Shown: in pieces, positions 1 through 12,612 of the stretch | Position numbering within the stretch: position 1 is the first letter of the stretch | How the letters are laid out: every line of letters begins with the position of its first letter | Origin: Intoshia linei | Taxonomy: Eukaryota; Orthonectida; Rhopaluridae | Direction of reading: 5' to 3' | NCBI GenBank assembly: GCA_001642005.1 | Contig: LWCA01000682.1 | Coordinates: 1-20,504 of the forward strand | DNA length: 20,504 nucleotides | The notes under the pieces: generated by a model | What the model was told of the DNA's origin: nothing | Databases searched by the model: none | The model's input: the letters and a program-made list of their open reading frames with translations, nothing else | Position numbers and translations under genes: made by a program

Positions 1-170
1 CTGGGGTTGAAATTTTGTATTTATATCAACTGGAATAAGTTCTATCAGAATAATTTTTTTTTAATTTTAGGAACATTAATTATTTCACATACTTTGTTTT
101 AATAAAATATTTCGGAAAAAAATATATGAATACTAAAATGCTTTTATGACTGTGAAGGAGTCACTTATTC

Positions 171-525
171 AAATTTAAATTTTTTGTGTGTGTTAACAGG
201 ATACAACTGTACCACTTGTAAATTTTTTTGAATTTTAGGGCTGTTTTCATTAAATAAAAAGGGTAATTTGTAGTTTTGGTCCTGAAGATTCTTTTTTTTA
301 TATTTAAATTATGGATTCTGTATGAGAGTGTAAGTTTTTTTAAATTCATGAACTCGTTTGATTTTCAAAAAAAAGAATAATTGGGGTTTTTGAATCGTAA
401 GATGTGAGTTTCGGAGGTTGAAATTTATCTAACTTTCACCGGAAAAAATTGTTATAGAAATGTACACTTATAAAATTTTAAGACTCGTAATTATTTAAAT
501 AAACGATAACACACAAACAAAGCAT
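171..525 (-). repeat. Dispersed repeat, left inverted copy
   Basis: This stretch matches the reverse complement of the window's right end (20113-20504) along almost its whole length, by eye at roughly three quarters identity. Shared blocks include GTGTGTTAACA, GGGTAATTTGT, AACTCGTTTGATTTTC and CAATTGGGGTTTTTG-like text. The end near 510-525 carries the ACACACAAACAAA motif, the complement of the TTTGTTTGTGTGT motif seen in other copies. No coding capacity or clear terminal inverted repeats are visible, so the class is unknown. Positions 1-170 look like a weaker, further diverged unit of the same repeat. Confidence 0.8.
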
Positions 526-1002
526 TTTATATACGTAAGGATAATTTTTTATCAATCATATTATTAATCATATCATGTCTATATATAAACTTGATATTCC
601 TTGATTATTAATCAATTTTGATAATTTTTGGATACATTGAAATTATAAATATACATAAACATAAAAACTTATATAAATATAAAATGTTATATTGGATTTA
701 TAAAAAATGAATCTGTTTTATTTGCGAGTTAAAAAATTTTGATGTGCCCTAGGTTTATGTTAATGGTTAAATGGTTATGTAAATACTTGGTGTTTGTGAA
801 TAAGGCTAAAGGTTAACGATTATACTATACTGAATTTAGACTAAGTAAATACATTGATTGTATATATAAAGTAACATTCTTGTTATTGTCTTATAAATAA
901 AGGGAACTCTATAAATGACATGAATATTACCATTTATGATTATTTTTATAATTTGTAAATATATCTAATGAAATTGATACTGAATAATTTTTATTAATTT
1001 AG
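526..1002. other. AT-rich upstream region of first PPP1R3 gene
   Basis: No gene is visible. The stretch ends in a plausible 3' splice site (TTAATTTAG, AG at 1001-1002) five bases before the ATG of the next gene, so its last part is probably a 5'-UTR intron. A TATA-like TATATATAAAG lies near 862, but in DNA this AT-rich it cannot be told from background. Confidence 0.5.
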
Positions 1003-1007
1003 ACGCA

Positions 1008-2189
1008 ATGGTTCAGTTAATGGTGAGTAGATCTTTAGATGATCTGCACAAGATACAAAATAAGAAAACTAAAAAAAAAAGAGAAAAAGGAAAAAAAATA
1101 TCCAATTACAAAATTGACGAAGAAAGTGAATGTTTTTCTGATGTAAATACAGTAGATGATGATAACTTATTAAAATTGCATTTTAAGGAAAATTCAATAT
1201 TGATAAAAAGAGACAAAATTTTAGCTGTTACAGATTATCTCACAGAAAGACATTGTATAGTAAAACCAATCGGAAATAATATATTGAAAAAAAAATGCAT
1301 TAAAAATGACAATTACGTGAAGCCAATAACCTCAAAAAAGAGTGTAAAATTTGCAGATGAATGTGGATTCACTCTTTCAACGTTACATATTTATGAAAAA
1401 CCTATTTACAACATTATAAAATCGATATTTTTAAGACCTGCCATATTTCAAGATTCTTATATCACTGACGATGAAGAGTCGATAGAAACTGTACCAGATC
1501 GAAAAGAAAATAATACTGAAAAAAATGCAAATTCTTTAGTTTACAAATTAACCAACACATCCGTATTTACTAGTTTTATTTTTAATTTCAAACCTCCAGT
1601 ATCAAATTATGCTACATTTAGAAAAAAATTATTTTGTTCAAATGTGTCGTTGGAAAACATTTTCTTTAACGAACATTATTTTTCTGGGACTGTTAAAGTG
1701 ATGAATATAGACTTTAAAAAATGTGTATCTATAATTTACACAGTTGATAATTGGAAAAATAATTTGGAAATACCTGCATATTATGTTTATCCAAGTGACT
1801 ATAATGACGAATCATTTCATGGACCAAGAAAAAATATGATAGATACATTTTCTTTTAGATTTTCAATCAAAGAAAATGAACCAATATTTTACCGTCATGC
1901 TCCACAGAATAATTTTAAATCTTTTGAAAATAACATCACATTTAATGTACATCGCACTGATATTATAGAAAGAGATTATAATAATATTGAGCAAGCTCTC
2001 ATGGAATCTATACAATTTTATCCTTCGTACAACCATGTCAATTTAACAAATTCCAAAACTTCAAATTCGGTCAGATTTATTTCTCTCGGATTTGCTATTA
2101 AATATACTTTACCTGACAAAAATTTAGAATTTTGGGACAATAATGACTGCAAAAATTACGCTGCTACTGGAATAACCCATCCAATGTAG
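1008..2189 (+). CDS. Protein phosphatase 1 glycogen-targeting regulatory subunit (PPP1R3/CBM21), paralogue 1
   Basis: A 393-residue protein of the family that tethers PP1 catalytic subunit to glycogen so that it dephosphorylates glycogen synthase and phosphorylase. The PP1-docking RVxF motif is visible as KSVKF at residues 111-115, followed by ADECG as in the family. A CBM21 glycogen-binding domain runs from about residue 213 (VSLEN, then GTVKV) to the C-terminus, with the VDNW block and the terminal signature WDNNDCKNY (376-384). The usual glycine of WDNNxG is cysteine (C381) here. The N-terminus is lysine-rich and opens with MVQLMVSRSLDDL, nearly identical to the downstream paralogue. The coding region is one exon. 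ATG 1008 is chosen because a splice acceptor (AG 1001-1002) lies just upstream and the same arrangement recurs in the paralogue. An AATAAA signal follows at 2204-2209. Family assignment is firm; the exact orthologue is not. Confidence 0.93.
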   Translation: MVQLMVSRSLDDLHKIQNKKTKKKREKGKKISNYKIDEESECFSDVNTVDDDNLLKLHFKENSILIKRDKILAVTDYLTERHCIVKPIGNNILKKKCIKNDNYVKPITSKKSVKFADECGFTLSTLHIYEKPIYNIIKSIFLRPAIFQDSYITDDEESIETVPDRKENNTEKNANSLVYKLTNTSVFTSFIFNFKPPVSNYATFRKKLFCSNVSLENIFFNEHYFSGTVKVMNIDFKKCVSIIYTVDNWKNNLEIPAYYVYPSDYNDESFHGPRKNMIDTFSFRFSIKENEPIFYRHAPQNNFKSFENNITFNVHRTDIIERDYNNIEQALMESIQFYPSYNHVNLTNSKTSNSVRFISLGFAIKYTLPDKNLEFWDNNDCKNYAATGITHPM

Positions 2190-2203
2190 ATTTTAATAAT
2201 ATT

Positions 2204-2209
2204 AATAAA
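2204..2209 (+). terminator. Candidate polyadenylation signal, PPP1R3 paralogue 1
   Basis: A perfect AATAAA lies 15 nt after the stop codon. It would give a very short 3' UTR. Such hexamers are common in AT-rich DNA, so support is positional only. Confidence 0.45.
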
Positions 2210-2287
2210 ATGTGGATGTTTATGTATTTTTTATATTAACAGTGCGCGACATTTATTATGCTTGTAAATACATCCTTACTTATATAA

Positions 2288-2403
2288 TACGCGATTTTTG
2301 TTTGTGTGTGTGTGTTCCACTTTATTTAAATTATATATTATTATATTATTTACCTGTCTTAGAATTTTATAAAGTCCACATTTCAATTAAAGTTTTTTCG
2401 TGA
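2288..2403 (+). repeat. Dispersed repeat, partial copy
   Basis: Same orientation and text as 20115-20215: GCGATTTTTGTTTGTGTGTG, TTTATTTAAA, then AATTTTATAAAGTCCACATT and TTCAATTAAAGTTTTTTC are nearly identical. The reading frame over 2212-2403 comes from this repeat and is not a gene. The copy includes a short GT microsatellite at about 2300-2316. Confidence 0.8.
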
Positions 2404-2553
2404 TAGACGTATTTTTCTGACCACTTTAAATAAAATGATAATATAGTTGAATTTGCTTGGCATATACAATTACAATATTTTCTGTTTAATGTTAAAATTT
2501 CTATATATGTATTCTATATATATATGTTATTATGAAAATATTTAGAAAATATT

Positions 2554-2570
2554 AGTGTTCACTGAACACT
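2554..2570. promoter_or_regulatory. Palindrome resembling an IR-1 nuclear receptor site
   Basis: AGTGTTCA-C-TGAACACT is a perfect inverted repeat with 8-nt arms and a one-base centre. Its core GTTCA-C-TGAAC fits the core of the ecdysone-receptor IR-1 consensus (RGKTSA-N-TGAMCY), but the outermost half-site bases (T and A) do not fit. It lies about 365 nt after the stop of PPP1R3 paralogue 1 and about 1.2 kb before paralogue 2. Further TGTTC half-sites occur at about 2571 and 2585. Function is inferred only from sequence resemblance. Confidence 0.3.
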
Positions 2571-2599
2571 GTTCAGACAGTCAATGTTCGAATTATGGG

Positions 2600-3735
2600 A
2601 TGTTCAGAAAACTCATATCTGACTTCCAGCGAATAAATATAATTATGATGTATTCAAAGGTGAATTGGTCCTGAAAATTATCTTTTTTCAATTAACAAAT
2701 TCTCTTCTGATTCACTTATCTTGTATCATTTATTGTATGTATTACAATATCTTGTAAATAAAACTACTACGTTTTCAGAAATTGTTCCATTTTTAAATTT
2801 AATATTCATAAACATGTAATGATCATTTAGCAACATTTGGAATTCAAATAATTCTATTACAATACAATATTAAATATGTATAATTATAATATAATAGAGT
2901 CGGAACAATTAATTCATTAAATCAGTATAGACTGTTACTTTAGAGTTTGTCAAGCCTACCAACATATTGCTTGCCAATCTTGACCAGCTGGCATAATATT
3001 TGATAAATTTGTTTATCTATTATGCCTGAGACGTATAAACAAAATATAATTCTATCTTGCAATTCAATTTAATTCAAACAAGGTTTTTTATTATTATTAT
3101 ATATTAAAAGGTTTATCTGAGCGTAGAACATAAAAACTTTTTAAAACATTATCGTATTTTGAAAATAGAGTCAATATTTTCAAGTCAAAACCTGTTATTT
3201 GAATACATATCAGTGGACATCAAACTAGTTTCTTAATAATTTAGCCGTTGAAACTTTTTAAAATCTTATAAATGACCGTTCGTCACAAATAGATGAAATA
3301 TAAAAAAAATTCGCGGTAAATTGGAGAGGTCACTTACCTCTAGAAAATTATTTGCGAGTGCATTGAAACAAATAGGGATAATGCGTAGCATACAAAACAG
3401 TACCTTATTTAACGCGGCAATCCGTACTCAGAAAAGTATCTATTCAATTTCAGCGTTTTAGTAGGTTAATCTGTAGTTGCATTGGTTAAAATCTTTCTAC
3501 TGTTGTATTTGATAACAAATATATCACATGATACATTCGTGTCAATTTATTTTCTAAACAGCTAATTAAATCGAAATTTAACTTTTATTGACTTTGCGAC
3601 TCGTTAACACGATCGGTACATATATCTTGCATTCATTCCAATATTCTTTACCATTACATACAGGCCTTATTAAGTAAACTAACCTTGATATTTACAATAT
3701 TTAATTTCATATAACTTTTACAAATTTATATTTAG
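2600..3735. other. Intergenic region and probable 5' UTR/intron of second PPP1R3 gene
   Basis: No coding region is visible. About 3290-3480 is less AT-rich than its surroundings and holds the IR-1-like site at 3327; I infer that the promoter and a non-coding first exon lie here. The stretch ends in a splice acceptor (ATTTAG, AG at 3734-3735) ten bases ahead of the ATG. The matching donor cannot be fixed by eye; GTATCT near 3436 is one possibility. Confidence 0.4.
3327..3339. promoter_or_regulatory. Candidate ecdysone response element (IR-1)
   Basis: AGGTCA-C-TTACCT matches the ideal EcR/USP inverted repeat AGGTCA-N-TGACCT at 11 of 12 fixed positions, and lies inside a slightly longer inverted repeat (AGAGGT/ACCTCT, 3325-3340). 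It sits about 400 nt upstream of the second PPP1R3 ATG, in the less AT-rich stretch where its promoter is likely. It could also be a site for another nuclear receptor, or chance. Confidence 0.35.
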
Positions 3736-3744
3736 ACTTTTATT

Positions 3745-4683
3745 ATGGTGCACTTGATAATTAGTAAATCTCTGGATGATTTGTACAATATACCAAAAAA
3801 CAAAAGTAGTAAAAAGAAATATGACAGTTTAGACAGAAAATCGGAAAAAAAATGTACAAATATATTGAAGACTGAAACGATAAAATTTTTAAACAAAGTA
3901 AATAAGAAAAGGAACCAAAATTCAAAAAAAATTGTCAGATTTGCCGATGAATGTGGAAAAACCCTTACAACATATCATTTATATGAAAAACCAATTTACA
4001 AAAACTTGATTAAAACAATTTCATTTTGCTCTTCCATACAGAATATATTACCAGAAAGCAACCAGTCTGAAGAAATAAAATGCACCACAATTAAACAAAT
4101 AACAATCAAAAGTATTAACATGTTGACATTTAACAACTTTTTATTCCATTTCAAAATGCCCAGTAGCAGTTATGCTCAATTTAGAAATAGGGTTCATTTG
4201 CTCCAAGTGTCTTTGGAAAATATATACTTTAACGAAAATATTTTTGTTGGGACTGTAAAAGTTGTCAATATTGCATATGTTAAAGAAGTGTCAATAATCT
4301 ATACTGTGGATAACTGGGAGACAGTATCAGAACAACAAGCGCAATACGTCCATTCAAGTGAAAACTATACAAATAAAAACCAAATGGATACGTTTTCTTT
4401 CAAGTTCGCTGTAGAAAAACCTGACACAACTAAAAATGAACGCGTGTTCAACTTAACTCAAATCAACATTATTCATAAAGATAACATAGAAGCAGTTTTA
4501 GAATCTAGACAATATTTCTCACAAAATGGAAAACCTTTCAATTCAAAAAATGTCACTTTCCATAAAAACATGTCTCTCAAATTCGCAATACGATACAGAC
4601 TACCAACAAAGCAAGTCGAGTATTGGGACAACAACGAAGGCAGAAACTATACAGCCACAGGAATAACATACAGTTGTCAATAA
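3745..4683 (+). CDS. Protein phosphatase 1 glycogen-targeting regulatory subunit (PPP1R3/CBM21), paralogue 2
   Basis: A 312-residue relative of the gene about 1.6 kb upstream, with the same role: bringing PP1 to glycogen. The PP1-docking motif is KIVRF at residues 62-66, followed by ADECG. A CBM21 domain extends from about residue 155 (VSLEN, GTVKV, VDNW) to WDNNEGRNY at 294-302, which keeps the canonical glycine. The opening MVHLIISKSLDDL mirrors paralogue 1, as does the shared text LYEKPIY after the docking motif. It is shorter because the basic N-terminal region and the linker between docking motif and CBM21 are reduced. It has a single coding exon; ATG 3745 follows a splice acceptor at 3734-3735, as in the neighbour, suggesting that both inherited a 5'-UTR intron from one ancestor. 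AATAAA follows at 4690-4695. Its stop codon is 75 nt from the Groucho stop on the opposite strand. Confidence 0.93.
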   Translation: MVHLIISKSLDDLYNIPKNKSSKKKYDSLDRKSEKKCTNILKTETIKFLNKVNKKRNQNSKKIVRFADECGKTLTTYHLYEKPIYKNLIKTISFCSSIQNILPESNQSEEIKCTTIKQITIKSINMLTFNNFLFHFKMPSSSYAQFRNRVHLLQVSLENIYFNENIFVGTVKVVNIAYVKEVSIIYTVDNWETVSEQQAQYVHSSENYTNKNQMDTFSFKFAVEKPDTTKNERVFNLTQINIIHKDNIEAVLESRQYFSQNGKPFNSKNVTFHKNMSLKFAIRYRLPTKQVEYWDNNEGRNYTATGITYSCQ

Positions 4684-4689
4684 TTTATA

Positions 4690-4695
4690 AATAAA
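4690..4695 (+). terminator. Candidate polyadenylation signal, PPP1R3 paralogue 2
   Basis: AATAAA lies 7 nt after the stop. The convergent Groucho gene has no AATAAA on its strand in the 75-nt gap, only ATTAAA (4717-4722), so the two 3' UTRs may overlap. Confidence 0.4.
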
Positions 4696-4758
4696 TGTAA
4701 TTTACCAAGATATAATTTTAATTATTAGTTACAAAATTTTAGGTACATTGTGAAATCT

Positions 4759-9201
<4,443 letters not shown>

Positions 9202-11191
9202 TCTATTTGGTTTATATTCTTGAGCTTTTAGTCTTTATATTTCAATCTCCAGATGTAAAATACACAATTTATATGGACAGTTTAAAATATTTTAAAATGA
9301 TGTTAAAATTTGTAGTTTGTTACAACTTTGAATATTGAGCGACGATTGATGTGTCTGAGTGATGTAGTATTGTAGTTGTACACAATTTTCAACTTGTACT
9401 TGTTATCATCACTAGAGATTTGAAATATTTATGACTTTATAAGCCTTATGTTATTATTAAGTGTAATAGAGTTATGATGATATTATTAAATTTAATCTAA
9501 GCCTTAAGCTAGTATAGTAGTGTTTTATTTAAATGACAATAGACACAAGATTTATTATGTATTCAATAACAAATAAATTATTAACAGTAATGCTATATTT
9601 TGTTTGATATCCAAAATCCTTTTATTTGGCTGTATAATTTACATTTCAGTTAATTTAGTCATTTAACTACCATTTAACAATAATCCTTCCATGATATAAA
9701 TTCAACTAGCTACTAAATAAACTAACCCAAAATATTTATTGAATCATATTGATTGTTTTGTATAGGCTACATTCAAGCTTGAATGCAAGTCAAATGGATT
9801 ACATTTAATTTAATTTAATTTGCATAATTTTCACCATCACTATAACTTAGAGCTATCTTTTTTATTGTTTTATTTCAATGTTAAAATTGAATGCATGACA
9901 TTTAATTTTTCACAAAAGCGTATTTCATCGACAATCTCGATTCGAGATATGTATATTTTTGTACAACTCAGTTCAATGCACTTGATAATCAATTTTACAC
10001 GCTTCATTTCAAGCGAACATTACTTGTTTAGTGTTATTAATACAATACCACGTACTTTTGTGTAATGGTTTAATAATTAGATGACTCCAAAATGTAATAT
10101 TTAAAAAACAATTTGTATTTTAAAATGTTTCTCAGAACATGTAAAATCTGTCAATATTTTAAAATCGACTATTGCATATTGATTTGATCATTTTAATGTT
10201 GATATGTTAAATCCAACAGGTCGTCAATAAATCATAACATTGCATTAAAATATTTAATTATTGGTTTGGTATATTTCTTACATGTCTGTGTTTCATTTAA
10301 GGTTGCCATTGGCACGGGGTTTTTTATATTTAGTGTCAAAAATTATGTTTTAATTTGAAATTTTTTAGAAAAAGCTTCTACTAATTTTCAATATAATTAT
10401 AGATTGTACTACATAAATCACTATTTAAATTACATACTACGTGTATAATTTTCAAAATTAAATTTACCCTGAGGAACATTTATTTTTTTATAAAAGAAAA
10501 CATAATTAGTTTCAATGAAAAATTGATTTATATTAACAACTTGCAAATACATGTATAGCGTTTTATTTAATTATCAAATTAATTATTTTGTGTTAATTAC
10601 ACACCAACAAAAGCTTTTATGTTGACAAATTTTGACTACTTGTGAGTATTTCATGCTTCAACAGTAATCAATGATTAATAATCATTTCTTTAACTATTAT
10701 AATAGTTTATTCATCTGTATTAATTATACGCCTCAATTGAACTCTCACGTGCTAGCTTATTTACGTAAATGTTCGAAACACGGACCAATTATTATTTTAA
10801 TTGATTATATATGATAACTGCTGTAAATAGATTCATAGTTGGTTTAATTTTAAAAACCAATGAATGAGTTGTATAATTATAATTAATCATTCACGGAACA
10901 ATGCTTTTAATTACTTTACACGTAAGGACATAAAGACTAACAATTATTTATTAAATGCCATACAATTAGAAAATATCTGTATTGTAGTATCGACTTTATA
11001 TTTATTTATATATACTGGTATGTTATTTTTGTTTATACATTTGTGATTTGTAAAAATTGTCACAAATGAATGCCTTTAATACCAGATAACTTTTGTATTT
11101 TTTACTTATTCTTAAGTAGTCTCAAGGGGTTATATTTACTTGATAGAAAAATGTGTTTATTGTTAATTTAAATGCGAAAGCTATTCTCTAA
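9202..11191. other. Groucho 5' region and intergenic DNA without a recognised gene
   Basis: The first few hundred bases should hold the Groucho 5' UTR and promoter, read leftwards; the stretch at about 9340-9415 is less AT-rich than its surroundings and is the likeliest start region. Beyond that, reading frames at 9820-10065 and 10864-11046 are short, low in complexity and resemble nothing I know, so I treat them as chance. A small AATTT tandem run occurs at about 9804-9822. Confidence 0.5.
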
Positions 11192-11224
11192 TATTCATTA
11201 ATTCGTTAAACTAATTAATGAATA
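11192..11224. repeat. Perfect 12-nt inverted repeat (hairpin)
   Basis: TATTCATTAATT and AATTAATGAATA are exact reverse complements separated by 9 nt. Each arm contains ATTAAT/TAAT cores of the type bound by homeodomain proteins. It could be a cruciform, a double binding site or the remnant of a small MITE. Confidence 0.6.
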
Positions 11225-11344
11225 ACCTTTTAATGTCTTTCTAAACTACTTGACAATTGAGATGTATATTTATTGAATAGGAAGTACCAACTTTTCATAT
11301 GCATTATAATGAATCAACAATATAGGACATCCCGATAATTTTGT

Positions 11345-11363
11345 CGGTACATAGTATGTACCG
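11345..11363. repeat. Perfect 19-nt palindrome
   Basis: CGGTACATA-G-TATGTACCG has exact 9-nt arms around one base and is more GC-rich than its surroundings, so chance is less likely than for the AT-only palindromes nearby. It ends 7 nt before a hAT-like terminus at 11371. Confidence 0.65.
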
Positions 11364-11370
11364 TGTAGTA

Positions 11371-11864
11371 CAGGCATTCCCAACCTTATTGACCACGCCC
11401 CCTGAAAAATGTGACGAAGTTATATGAGCAATGTGCAGATCCAAATCTATGATAACATTTCTACTTCCATAAAACTCTTTGTTTGTCTGTCTGTATTATC
11501 ATTTATTTAAGTAACTAAAAGTCTTAGAATTTTAAAAATTCCCGGGTTTGGATTAAGTGAGGTTTTTAAAAAAATGTTGAAAAAAGGGGAGTTTTCCCTT
11601 AAGGATTGGTAAAATTGGATTTTTTATTTTGGGGTTGCATTAAGAGAATTTTTTAAAAACATCGTATAAAAAAGTGGATTTTTCTATAAGACTTTGAATT
11701 GTAAAGTTTGAAATAGTATTTTTTATTACCTAATAATTGTAAATATTATTAAATTTTATTAATGTTACCGTGAAATTATTCATTCCAATAATTCCATTTT
11801 ACTAACAGAAAACTCCCCTTTTCCCAATATTTTTTGAAAAACCCGATTTTACCAACCCCTAAGT
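11371..11864. mobile_element. hAT-related MITE fragments, nested repeats
   Basis: The left edge, CAGGCATTCCCAACCTTATT followed by GACCAC, resembles hAT termini and matches 19989-20022 (CAGGGATGCTCAACG, then GTTGACCAC). Inside, the block around 11565-11620 (TTTTTAAAAAAATGTTG, GGGGAGTTTTCC, TTGGTAAAATTGG) recurs inverted at about 11795-11857 and again inside the intact hAT MITE at 13651. A piece of the TTTGTTTGTCTGTCTG dispersed repeat lies at 11476-11535. No complete element with a target duplication could be delimited, so this is a mosaic of relics. Confidence 0.55.
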
Positions 11865-11890
11865 CAGTGGTTCTTAACTGGGGTGCATAG
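11865..11890 (+). mobile_element. hAT terminal sequence (orphan end)
   Basis: CAGTGGTTCTTAACTGGGGT is a typical hAT terminal inverted repeat and shares CAGTGGTTCT with the intact MITE at 13651. The element would extend rightwards, but no matching right end was found before the pogo-like MITE at 11942, which may interrupt or replace it. Confidence 0.5.
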
Positions 11891-11941
11891 AGCTATTTTC
11901 AGTTTTTTTTAATTATGGTACTAAATGAGTGAAATTACATA

Positions 11942-12169
11942 CAGTGGAATCTCGATTATACATACATCAAATATTTAAGTTTTAAAATAAAATTTTATCA
12001 TTATTTAGTATAAAATAATCTATTAAAAATACTAATTCTTATTTCAACAGAATTATCTAAACTTGAATGTAATATGAAGTTTTGTTATCTATAATGTAGA
12101 TATTATAGATTCTATATGTAATAAAGTTAAATTTACAATTTTGCTATATGTATGATCGAGATTTTGCTA
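11942..12169. mobile_element. Pogo/Tigger-like (Tc1-mariner) MITE, 228 bp
   Basis: The left end, CAGTGGAATCTCGATTATAC, and the reverse complement of the right end, TAGCAAAATCTCGATCATAC, agree at most of about 25 positions, with ATCTCGAT identical. Both ends are flanked by TA (11940-11941 and 12170-12171), the target duplication expected for Tc1/mariner elements. CAGTGGAAcCTCGAT-type ends are typical of pogo/Tigger relatives. There is no transposase inside, so it would need a source in trans. An internal hairpin (TCTATAAT/ATTATAGA) lies near 12090-12111. Confidence 0.75.
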
Positions 12170-12449
12170 TAATTGATATTTTTTATTATCAACAAATAGA
12201 TTATATATAAGACATTACATTTAAGTCTTGAATTAAAACTTTCTATGTTGAATATTTAAAATTAATTTCTATTATTTAGATGTTTACAGATTATATAATT
12301 TGCAAAAAAAATCTACTTGAGGAAACTACTATGTTTAATTAATTAATTTCTTATTTAATATTAAAATTTTACATTTACAGTATTACTTATAATTTATATT
12401 GATAGATTTTATTTTAAATTAATTTTGTGATAGAATTAAAGATGTCCGC

Positions 12450-12489
12450 CCTCGGTAGAGCTAGGTACTGTTTGTACGAAGTACATAAA
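12450..12489 (+). repeat. Short dispersed repeat with CCCTCGG...GAAGTACAT
   Basis: GCCCTCGGTAGAGCTAGG, then TGTTTGTACGAAGTACATAA, recurs in inverted orientation at about 19838-19892, with a partial relative at 15505-15541. The element type is unknown. It ends about 120 nt before the claudin-like ATG. Confidence 0.65.
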
Positions 12490-12612
12490 AATCAATCTAA
12501 TAAATAAAAAGTAATGAATCAATGATTGACTCATTCAAACGACAGAATTTATTTATCCATTTTAGTTGCTAATCATATTTGTCACAAAAACCATCATCAT
12601 AGAAATGAAAAT

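Noticed and set aside
161-349. 62-codon minus-strand frame at the left edge.
   Set aside because: It falls inside the dispersed repeat, and the matching right copy does not preserve it.
2212-2403. 63-codon hydrophobic reading frame after PPP1R3 paralogue 1.
   Set aside because: It lies almost wholly in a dispersed repeat shared with 20115-20215, where the frame is not kept.
9820-10065. 81-codon reading frame in the Groucho upstream region.
   Set aside because: There is no recognisable domain, composition follows local base content, and there is no supporting splice or poly(A) context.
10864-11046. 60-codon reading frame rich in isoleucine and asparagine.
   Set aside because: It is a typical chance frame in AT-rich DNA, with no family resemblance.
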